64,000 nucleotides of DNA, taken from Marinilabiliales bacterium. GTDB taxonomy: Bacteria; Bacteroidota; Bacteroidia; Bacteroidales; ML635J-15. The position numbers and the translations under genes are program-made. The number at the start of each line of letters is the position of its first letter. The stretch's first letter is position 1. The notes below the pieces were generated by a model that saw only the letters and a list, made by a program, of their open reading frames with translations, was not told the DNA's origin and ran no database searches. The stretch covers positions 1-64,000 of the forward strand of contig PKTB01000021.1 in the NCBI GenBank assembly GCA_002869385.1, read 5' to 3'. Below are positions 57,682 through 64,000 of this stretch, piece after piece.

Positions 57682-57693
57682 ACATCCCGCAGC

Positions 57694-57772
57694 TATCCCT
57701 GGCTCGTTCGGATTTGTAATCCGAGTGCCTGTATTATAAGCGGCACGGATTGCAAATCCGCACCAGCGAGGA
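57694..57772. repeat. REPIN-like inverted pair of palindromic hairpins
   Basis: Two hairpins in inverted orientation: TCGGATTTGTAATCCGA (57708-57724) and CGGATTGCAAATCCG (57746-57760), joined by GTGCC (57725-57729) and GGCAC (57742-57746). The whole is a quasi-palindrome, as expected for two inverted REP elements mobilised by a RAYT (Y1) transposase. No RAYT gene is in the window. Confidence 0.7.
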
Positions 57773-57785
57773 GATTAAATATATA

Positions 57786-57850
57786 TAATCAATATTCAAG
57801 AGTGGTTGAACCTCAGTCATCGGTAAACAATCAAAACAACAACAAACAAT
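57786..57850. repeat. Degenerate copy of the composite intergenic repeat
   Basis: Holds ATAATCAATATTCAAG and CAGTCATCGGTAAACAATC, the two word types of the composite repeats at 39102-39262 and 63009-63097, in a shorter and degenerate form. No ORF. Confidence 0.45.
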
Positions 57851-57870
57851 TTAACACGAACGTAGTGAGT

Positions 57871-58596
57871 TTACCATTCCTTTTCAACTATTCTTTGCTG
57901 TGTTTTAAACTTCTCTTTCTTAACTTTTTCCTGAACGTCTTTTTCCTGTTGTTGAAGTGATTCAAGAAAACGCTCCATTTCTTCGCGGGTCATTTCGTTT
58001 TCTTTAGGTTGAGACTGCTCTTGTTTGTCTTGCTCCTGGTCCTCATTTTGTTGATCCTGATTACCCTGGCTTTTATCTTGATTTTGATCACCCTCCTGAT
58101 CTTTCTTATCCTGATTGTTCTCACCATCGCAATCACCCTGCTGTTGCTGTTGATCTTGTTGCTGTTGTTGCTGTTCCTGAATTTTTGTTGCAACAGCCAT
58201 ATTGTATCTGCTTAGATCATGATTCGTATTAAGACGTAAAGCATTTTGATAAGCTTCTATACTTTTTTCATAATCTGCAGCCTGTAAATATGAATTTCCA
58301 ATATTATAAAATGCATCTGCCTGTTCTTCTCGTGTACCTGCCATCTTTAGCAGATTTTCATATGTCATTGCAGATTCCGAAAACATTCCGTTTCTATATT
58401 GAGATGCTCCAATATTATTAAGTAACCTATTTTCCTCCGGTTTCATTTCATAAGCTTTTCGAAACTTCGAAATAGCATTATCATAATCTCCCTCATTATA
58501 ATAATCGTTCCCTTCACGAATGACCTTTCTCTCCTCCTGTGAAAAAACAGAAAGTGAAATTGTCAAAAGCAATATTGATATTATAATCGTTTTCAT
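57871..58596 (-). CDS. batC: BatC-like TPR protein with a Gln/Asp-rich region
   Basis: An exported TPR protein of the Bat operon, about 241 aa. After a signal peptide (IISILLLTISLSVFSQ) come TPR motifs (DYYNEGDYDNAISKFRKAYE, AFYNIGNSYLQAADYEKSIE), then a low-complexity segment rich in Q, D, N and K (about 140-205) and a charged C terminus. The order matches BatC of Bacteroidota. Start: ATG 58596 (MKTIII) is taken; ATG 58602 adds two residues. It is the last visible gene of the minus-strand operon. Its role is periplasmic scaffolding, inferred from TPRs. Confidence 0.82.
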   Translation of the reverse strand: MKTIIISILLLTISLSVFSQEERKVIREGNDYYNEGDYDNAISKFRKAYEMKPEENRLLNNIGASQYRNGMFSESAMTYENLLKMAGTREEQADAFYNIGNSYLQAADYEKSIEAYQNALRLNTNHDLSRYNMAVATKIQEQQQQQQDQQQQQGDCDGENNQDKKDQEGDQNQDKSQGNQDQQNEDQEQDKQEQSQPKENEMTREEMERFLESLQQQEKDVQEKVKKEKFKTQQRIVEKEW

Positions 58597-58609
58597 CTCC
58601 AATCAAGTT

Positions 58610-59659
58610 TTATTTATCATTATTTTCCTTATTTGAGGATGTCCCAAACAAGTCAATTTTATTTAGTACAGAATTTTTCTTTTCTGAAATAACAATATCA
58701 ACCAGCAATAATAAAATTGCTATTGCAGCCAAATACTGAAACTGATCATCATATTCAGAGTAATTCTGTTTCATAACCTCACCTTTCTGCAGTTTTCCAA
58801 GCTCTTCCAAAATCTTATCAGAGGCATCAGCAGAATTATCATTCCTTACATAAATTCCACCGGTTTCGCTTGATATTTGTTTTAGTGTTTGCTCATCAAG
58901 AACACTCATTACAACATCGCCATTGCGATCTTTCATGAAACCCCCGGTTCGTTTATTTGGAATTGGGGCACCACCCGGGCTTCCCATTCCAACAGTGTAT
59001 ACAATAATATTTTTCTCTTTTAGTTCTTTTGCTATTTGCAGAGCATCATCCTCATGATTTTCACCATCAGTAATCAAGATTATAACTTTAGATATTTCTT
59101 CATCTTTCGTAAATGAATTTGACGAAAGGGCAATTGCTTTACCAATTGCTGTCCCTTGCACAGGAACCATTTCCGTATCAATTGTCGAAAGAAATAACCT
59201 TGCCGACCTTACATCGTCTGTAATTGGCATCTGGACAAAAGCATCACCTGCAAATACTACCAAACCAAGTTTATCATTTTCAAGTTTTGAAACGATTCTT
59301 TCAATGAACTTTCGTGCATTTTCAAGTCTGTTGGGTCTTATGTCCTCTGCAAGCATTGAATTTGACACATCAAGTGCAACAATAATCTCCACCCCCTGAC
59401 GTGTAACATCTTCGAGTTTCGATCCAAACTGTGGTCTTGCTAAACCAACAGACATCGAAACTATTGCTAAACATAGCAACACCAATTTCCAAATCCTTCG
59501 CGTAAGACTTGTTTCAGGTATTAATAATTTAACAAGTCGAATTTCTCCAATTCGGCTGATTCTTCTTTTTCTGATATACTCAGCCAATAAGAATAGTAAT
59601 ATAACAACAATACTAATTGCCGCCAGCCACAAATATTTTGGTTCCTGAAATCTAAACAT
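58610..59659 (-). CDS. batB: BatB-like VWA-domain membrane protein
   Basis: A 349-residue protein with two N-terminal helices (LWLAAISIVVILLFLLAEYI, LVLLCLAIVSMSVGLARP in parts), a von Willebrand A domain with MIDAS ALDVSNSML (DxSxS) and a C-terminal helix (YLAAIAILLLLVDIVI). The motifs QMPITDD and ILITDGENHEDDAL are typical of BatB. It sits three bases after batA and overlaps nothing downstream. Bat proteins act in oxygen tolerance and, together with MoxR, may assist in the maturation or protection of envelope proteins. No lesion is seen. Confidence 0.87.
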   Translation of the reverse strand: MFRFQEPKYLWLAAISIVVILLFLLAEYIRKRRISRIGEIRLVKLLIPETSLTRRIWKLVLLCLAIVSMSVGLARPQFGSKLEDVTRQGVEIIVALDVSNSMLAEDIRPNRLENARKFIERIVSKLENDKLGLVVFAGDAFVQMPITDDVRSARLFLSTIDTEMVPVQGTAIGKAIALSSNSFTKDEEISKVIILITDGENHEDDALQIAKELKEKNIIVYTVGMGSPGGAPIPNKRTGGFMKDRNGDVVMSVLDEQTLKQISSETGGIYVRNDNSADASDKILEELGKLQKGEVMKQNYSEYDDQFQYLAAIAILLLLVDIVISEKKNSVLNKIDLFGTSSNKENNDK

Positions 59660-59662
59660 ATT

Positions 59663-60658
59663 CTAAAATGTATTTTTCAGTAAAGTAAATCTCAAAACTA
59701 CCTCTAGTAAAATCAAGCCCAAAGCGATAAGCATTAAAAGCTTAAATTCTTCTCTTGGTTGCGAATACATGCGTACTTCAAGTTGAGTTTTTTCTAAAGA
59801 GTCTATTTCTTTATAAATCTCTCTTAAACGCTCATTATCTGTTGCACGAAAATACTTCCCTCCCGTTGCTTCAGCAATTTGCTGCAAAACTTCTTCATCT
59901 ATTTTCACCTCAACATTCTGATATTGTATTCCAAATCTTGTTTGGAATGGATATGGAGCCATACCATTTTTGCCAATACCTATCGTATAAACTCTGATTC
60001 CATATTCAACAGCAAATTCAGTAGCTGCCAAAGGAGACAAATCACCCATATTGTTGACTCCGTCAGTTAGTAATATAATCACCTTACTAACAGCCTTTGA
60101 ATCCTTAAGTCTATTAACTGCTGTTGCCAATCCCATTCCGATTGCTGTCCCATCTTCTATTACACCGCTTTTTACTTCTGAAAACAGGTTCATTAAAACC
60201 GCATGGTCAATTGTCAGTGGGCATTGTGTAAAACTCTCACCAGCAAACACTACTAAACCCATCCTGTCATCAGGTCTACTTGACACGAACTCCATTCCAA
60301 TTTCTTTTGCTGCATCAATACGATTTGGTTTAAAGTCCTCTGCCAACATACTTCCACTAACATCAAGAGCAATTACAATATCTACACCTTCAGTTTTCCT
60401 GTCTTCCCATTTATCCGTACTTTGTGGTCTGGCTATTACCAAAATCAAAGCAGCTAATGCTAATAAACGTAGTGCAAAAAGAACATGCCTAAAATGATAT
60501 CTCCATGGCGTCGATGAATTTTTAAAAGCATTTAAACTACTTATATTCATAGCAGCTGCAGACTTTCTAAGACGCCAAACTTACCAAAAAGTGGCCGGTA
60601 TAAAAAGTAAAAACAGCCAGAAGTATTCTTTATTTGCAAATACTATATTATTCATCAT
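59663..60658 (-). pseudogene. batA: BatA-like VWA-domain membrane protein, interrupted by one in-frame stop
   Basis: One frame of 332 codons from ATG 60658 (second ATG 60655) broken by TAA 60581-60583. Reading through gives FANKEYFWLFLLFIPATFW*VWRLRK (in parts), the first membrane helix; the lost residue is probably Tyr (TAC to TAA, one C-to-A). The rest is BatA: a second helix (FALRLLALAALILVIARPQS), the VWA domain with MIDAS IALDVSGSML, ILLTDGVNNMGDLSPL, and a C-terminal helix. It starts one base after the stop of the preceding operon gene. A start at 60550 would omit the first helix. Confidence 0.85.
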
Positions 60659-60659
60659 T

Positions 60660-62087
60660 TCAATCTTTTTGTTTATCAGTTGTCTCCTGTTCAGACTCTT
60701 GAATTTCACCTTCTATTTCAATCTCAGCTTCCAGTTTCTTTTCTTTCGAATTTTCTTCAATAATTTCTTTTGTTGATTCAACAAATTCAAAAGCATTTCT
60801 TAAAGAAAGATCGTTTTCGTTTTGCAATGCCTGATATTTTGCAAACTTTACAGAGTCGGCAAGTTCGAGCATTTGATGCAATTTTATTTGATCAGCGTCG
60901 CCAAGATATGATGTATTTTCAAATGCAGATAAAATTTCTGAACTTGTCATTTCCATTGCATAGATACCATATCTATTCTCAATATATTCTCGTACAACAT
61001 CAGTAATTTGAACATGAAACTCCTTTATCTGACCTCTGCTCCAGATTTTTTCTTTACGAATCTTCTCTAACTTATCAAGAGCAATAATATGGGCCGGCAA
61101 ATCAGGTTTTAATTTAAATATTACAGGTTTCTTACCTTTTTTATAATAAATTAGGAAATAGAACAAGCCTACAACCAATAGCAATAGTATGACAACAACC
61201 CACCAATACTTTTTTAGATAGTGCTTAAAATAATACCAAAACTCAGCAAAATCAAAAGGAGTTTCATACATATTTTCGTCAATATCTTTAATCTTAAATA
61301 AAGTAAACAATGGCTGCCCCTGCTGAACCTGCTGATACTCCTGCACAAAAACAGTATCAACAGAACCGGCAACTATAAAATCTTCTGCAACACCTCCTTT
61401 ATCAACGACGAACATTTTTTGGGAAGATGATTCTGCAATCTTACGGATTTCCTCCTCATTATATAAACCCGTTTTCTGGGTAAGTTCTGATGAAAAAAGT
61501 TGAGTAAGCTGCTCTTTTAACCCTTCTTTCAAAATCTGCAAACTGTCCGCTGATACAGATTGTTTAATTGAATCAGGAATATACTGTTCAATTTCCTTTT
61601 TAAAACCATCTTTACCAAAAACAACAAATCCCGAGCGATTTGCATAAATTGTATCAACAGGAATTGTGTCGATTAAGACATACGGTTTAACAAAAATACT
61701 TACCTCAGATGTTGTATAGAAGTTTGTATCAGAATTTTCAACAATGGTAATTGGTAAATATGGCACTATATTAAGTCCTGTATCGAACGAAGTAACAAGA
61801 ATATTTTTCTCGTAAATATTAAATGCACACTGTTCAGTAATTGTATGATCTGCATTCAAGAGGATTTCAACAGTCGAACTTAGCGTATCCTTATATTCAG
61901 GTAATATCAACTCACTAGATTTGGGGATTTTTGCTTCGATATGAATTTCGGTTTGCTCACCAATAATAATAGTGTCCTTTTGTGATGTAACAGAAACCTC
62001 GTACTCCTGTGCACACAAACTATTAATTCCTGTAGAAACAAGGAGCAAAATAAATATATTCAGATATTTTATCACATTCATTCTCAT
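60660..62087 (-). CDS. Bat-operon membrane protein of unknown function
   Basis: A 475-residue protein with a signal peptide (FILLLVSTGINSLCAQ), an extracytoplasmic part rich in beta strands (EVSVTSQKDTIIIGEQTEI, SEVSIFVKPYVLIDT), a transmembrane helix (WWVVVILLLLVVGLFYFLIYY, about 315-335) and a cytosolic domain (about 350-460) with a charged, Glu-rich C terminus. It stands between the DUF58 gene and batA, as in Bacteroidota Bat operons. The cytosolic part may contact the MoxR/DUF58 partners; that is inference. No lesion is seen. In-frame ATG 62081 would give two residues less. Confidence 0.75.
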   Translation of the reverse strand: MRMNVIKYLNIFILLLVSTGINSLCAQEYEVSVTSQKDTIIIGEQTEIHIEAKIPKSSELILPEYKDTLSSTVEILLNADHTITEQCAFNIYEKNILVTSFDTGLNIVPYLPITIVENSDTNFYTTSEVSIFVKPYVLIDTIPVDTIYANRSGFVVFGKDGFKKEIEQYIPDSIKQSVSADSLQILKEGLKEQLTQLFSSELTQKTGLYNEEEIRKIAESSSQKMFVVDKGGVAEDFIVAGSVDTVFVQEYQQVQQGQPLFTLFKIKDIDENMYETPFDFAEFWYYFKHYLKKYWWVVVILLLLVVGLFYFLIYYKKGKKPVIFKLKPDLPAHIIALDKLEKIRKEKIWSRGQIKEFHVQITDVVREYIENRYGIYAMEMTSSEILSAFENTSYLGDADQIKLHQMLELADSVKFAKYQALQNENDLSLRNAFEFVESTKEIIEENSKEKKLEAEIEIEGEIQESEQETTDKQKD

Positions 62088-62108
62088 ATACCTTAAATTT
62101 TAAAGTAT

Positions 62109-62972
62109 TTATCTCTTTTTAAAAAGCGTAATCAATGGTTTTACGTAATCCTGCCCTGTTCTAATATCAGCCCAGTCAACTTTTGCCTTACGGAAAGTAA
62201 CAGTACTTTGTTCATACATTTCTTTCCACCACTCAGCATATTTACGTCTGACTTTTTTTATTGAAGTATCAACCCATTTATACTGACCTGTTTCAGAATC
62301 TCTAAAATATGCAAGTCCGACATTGGGTAATTCTCTTTCAAAGTCATCGTATAGTCTCAAAGCAGCAATATCATGTTTATTTCCTGCAATTTTTATTGCT
62401 TCAGAAAAATCGGAAGATATAAAGTCTGAAATAACAAAAGCTGTACATCTTTTCTTTATTGCATTTGTAAAGTATTTAAGGGCTTCTGTCACATCTGTTT
62501 TTTGACTTTGTGGTTCAAAATTCAGTAATTCAAGAATTATTCTTAGAATATGTTTTCTACCTTTTTGAGGTGGAATAAATTTTTCTACTTTGTCAGAAAA
62601 TAATATCACTCCAATTTTATCATTATTTTGAATTGCAGAAAATGAAAGAACAGCAGCAATTTCAGTTGCCATATCTTGTTTAAAGTGCACCTCAGTTACA
62701 AACTTTTTAGATCCACTAACATCAATTAAAAGCATTACCGTAAGCTCACGTTCTTCCTCAAAAACCTTAACATAAGGATGATTAAAACGAGCTGTAACAT
62801 GCCAGTCGATATCCTTAACAGGATCACCATACTGATATTCCCTAACCTCAGAAAAAGCCATACCTTTACCTTTAAAAGCAGAATGATACTCACCCGCAAA
62901 CACCTGACTGGTTAAACGCCGGCTTTTAATTTCAATTTTCCTTACCTTTTTTAATAGCTCTTTTGCTTCCAT
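62109..62972 (-). CDS. DUF58 domain protein of the Bat/MoxR operon
   Basis: A 287-residue cytosolic protein. The DUF58 signature is complete: GEYHSAFKGKGMAFSEVREY, YQYGDPVKDIDWHVTARF, FEEERELTVMLLIDVSGS (VWA-like MIDAS-type DVSGS) and the later YADWADIRTG-type tail (KVDWADIRTGQDYVKPL). These proteins work with MoxR ATPases and the Bat proteins in a chaperone-like envelope system. It lies 21 bases upstream of the unknown Bat gene, and a repeat separates it from moxR. No lesion is seen. Confidence 0.88.
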   Translation of the reverse strand: MEAKELLKKVRKIEIKSRRLTSQVFAGEYHSAFKGKGMAFSEVREYQYGDPVKDIDWHVTARFNHPYVKVFEEERELTVMLLIDVSGSKKFVTEVHFKQDMATEIAAVLSFSAIQNNDKIGVILFSDKVEKFIPPQKGRKHILRIILELLNFEPQSQKTDVTEALKYFTNAIKKRCTAFVISDFISSDFSEAIKIAGNKHDIAALRLYDDFERELPNVGLAYFRDSETGQYKWVDTSIKKVRRKYAEWWKEMYEQSTVTFRKAKVDWADIRTGQDYVKPLITLFKKR

Positions 62973-63008
62973 AAAGGATTATTTTTCAATAATCATTCGC
63001 AGCGGCGA

Positions 63009-63097
63009 ACAATAATCAATAATCAATAATCAATAAACAATAATCAACACTCAACTTGAGCTCAACGCCCCTCATCCGTCACCCGTCATCCGTCACC
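63009..63097. repeat. Composite intergenic repeat, second full copy
   Basis: CAATAATCAATAATCAATAA words (63009-63055) followed by CGTCACCCGTCATCCGTCAC words (63068-63097). The shared word CAATAATCAACACTCAA links it to the copy at 39102-39262. It lies in the gap between the DUF58 gene and moxR and touches the moxR stop. Confidence 0.7.
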
Positions 63098-64000
63098 TAA
63101 GGGACTTCAACACTATTCAGTATCTCACTAACAATCTCCTCAGTGGTAATATTTTCTGCTTCTGCTTCGTAAGTCAATCCAATACGATGACGTAATACAT
63201 CATGACAAACAGCACGAACATCTTCAGGGATAACATAACCTCTACGTTTTAGGAATGCATAAGCTTTTGAAGCAAGAGCAAGATTTATCGAAGCACGTGG
63301 AGAACCGCCAAATGACATAAGTCCGGATAGTTTACCTAATTGATATCTTTCAGGATATCTGGTTGCAAAAACAATATCAAGAATGTACTTTTCAATTTTC
63401 TCATCAAGATAAACCTCACTAACAACCTCCCTTGCTTTAAGTATATCTTCTGGTTTTACTACAGTATTTGCTTTTGGCATTTCACCAAGGAGGTTTTCTC
63501 TGATAATTGAGCGTTCTTCTTCAAATTCCGGATAATCAATTTTAAGTTTGAGCATAAAACGGTCAACCTGAGCTTCAGGTAAAGGATATGTTCCTTCTTG
63601 TTCTATTGGGTTTTGTGTCGCCATAACAAGAAACGGATTATCCATTTTATAGGTTTGATCACCAATAGTAACCTGACGTTCCTGCATAGCTTCAAGCAAA
63701 GCTGATTGAACTTTTGCAGGAGCACGATTAATCTCATCCGCAAGGATAAAATTAGCAAATACAGGACCTTTTTTTACAATAAACTCTTCTTTCTTCTGAC
63801 TATAAATCATTGTACCAATAAGATCGGCAGGTAATAAGTCAGGTGTAAATTGCACTCTTGCAAATTTGGCATTAATTGTAGTCGCAAGTGTATTAATCGC
63901 AAGTGTTTTTGCAAGTCCGGGAACCCCCTCTAATAAAATATGGCCGTCTGATAACAATCCTATCATCAAGCCCTCCAGTAAATGCTTTTGGCCAACAATT
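63097..64000 (-). CDS. MoxR-family AAA+ ATPase (N terminus cut by window edge)
   Basis: The visible 300 codons hold the ATPase core: IVGQKHLLEGLMIGLL at the edge, Walker A ILLEGVPGLAKT, ADEINRAPAKVQSALLEAMQ (Walker B, DE), NPIEQEGTYPLPEAQVDRF (sensor and MoxR motif) and FGGSPRASINLA, with a C-terminal lid. The gene continues beyond 64000, where some 30-40 residues are missing. MoxR ATPases use DUF58 and VWA (Bat) partners to remodel or load proteins. It is the first gene of the Bat operon in view. No lesion is seen. Confidence 0.92.
   Translation of the reverse strand, partial: IVGQKHLLEGLMIGLLSDGHILLEGVPGLAKTLAINTLATTINAKFARVQFTPDLLPADLIGTMIYSQKKEEFIVKKGPVFANFILADEINRAPAKVQSALLEAMQERQVTIGDQTYKMDNPFLVMATQNPIEQEGTYPLPEAQVDRFMLKLKIDYPEFEEERSIIRENLLGEMPKANTVVKPEDILKAREVVSEVYLDEKIEKYILDIVFATRYPERYQLGKLSGLMSFGGSPRASINLALASKAYAFLKRRGYVIPEDVRAVCHDVLRHRIGLTYEAEAENITTEEIVSEILNSVEVP

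Noticed and set aside
58050..58200. CAG/CTG-type tandem repeat as a non-coding microsatellite
   Set aside because: It lies in frame in the BatC-like gene and encodes the Gln/Asp-rich linker, so it is a coding low-complexity region.
4995..60658. Stop-codon reassignment or programmed readthrough as the cause of the interrupted genes
   Set aside because: All three stops occur inside genes, and the same stops end many intact genes nearby (gcvP, def, rex, the OmpA protein). A changed code would use one stop only, and readthrough has no common context at the 20 sites.
1..64000. tRNA, rRNA and replication-origin features
   Set aside because: No tRNA-like GTTCGAATC arm with a matched acceptor stem, no rRNA segment and no DnaA-box cluster was seen in the intergenic parts. 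This was by eye, so small RNAs may have been missed.

Overview
The window is AT-rich chromosomal DNA of a member of the Bacteroidota, probably an anaerobic or microaerobic Bacteroidales/Marinilabiliales-type lineage. The support is: a type A and a type B type IX secretion (T9SS) sorting domain on large surface proteins, TAnnTTTG-type -7 boxes, a Bat (aerotolerance) operon, a PorE-like OmpA/TPR protein, NamZ (DUF1343), and an [FeFe]-hydrogenase-like sensory gene cluster. The assignment is inferred from gene families; no rRNA is present.

Layout. 1-4.9 kb: the end of an IS30-type transposase, an SBF transporter, a PlsC-type acyltransferase, a glutamine synthetase and a YdcF protein. 5-14 kb: two T9SS-secreted proteins around NamZ, a small lipoprotein and a carboxylase/decarboxylase (PycB/OadA-type) subunit. 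14-20.5 kb: ruvX, def, a TPR lipoprotein and comEC, facing a pnuC-nadR pair behind a C-terminal processing protease. 20.7-30 kb: a VWA/OmpA envelope protein, a single-chain MEMO1-AMMECR1-radical SAM fusion with a signal peptide, a four-helix-bundle (S23) gene between inverted repeats, a PfkB kinase, and a barrel/S41 lipoprotein pair. 30-41 kb: gcvP, a PorE-like protein, an SpmAB transporter, a DegT aminotransferase with a sugar transferase, and a VWA-related membrane protein. 41.3-57 kb: fabG, a MerR-type regulator and a long co-directional redox cluster. 57.9-64 kb (minus strand): the Bat operon, with moxR at the right edge.

The redox cluster (43.2-56.8 kb) holds NuoE-, NuoF- and HydA-like proteins (the subunit set of a bifurcating hydrogenase), a hydrogenase-like sensor fused to a histidine kinase, two response regulators, Rex, RibF, UDP-glucose dehydrogenase, a small 2Fe-2S protein, a second hydrogenase-like/PAS sensor and a SpoIIE-type phosphatase. 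It looks like a redox- or H2-sensing circuit that joins NAD(H)-linked electron transfer to a two-component system, the Rex repressor and a PP2C phosphatase.

The most striking feature is not a gene. At least 20 in-frame nonsense codons (15 TAA, 3 TGA, 2 TAG) interrupt 16 otherwise well-preserved genes. I saw no case that needed a frameshift. Wherever the family tells the lost residue clearly (E, S, G or Y), a single G-to-T or C-to-A change explains the stop. Several missense changes at invariant positions fit the same transversion. This points to oxidative-type (8-oxoG) sequence errors or a mutT/mutM/mutY-like mutator, not to ordinary gene decay or code reassignment. I annotate these genes as interrupted and give the full-length extent.
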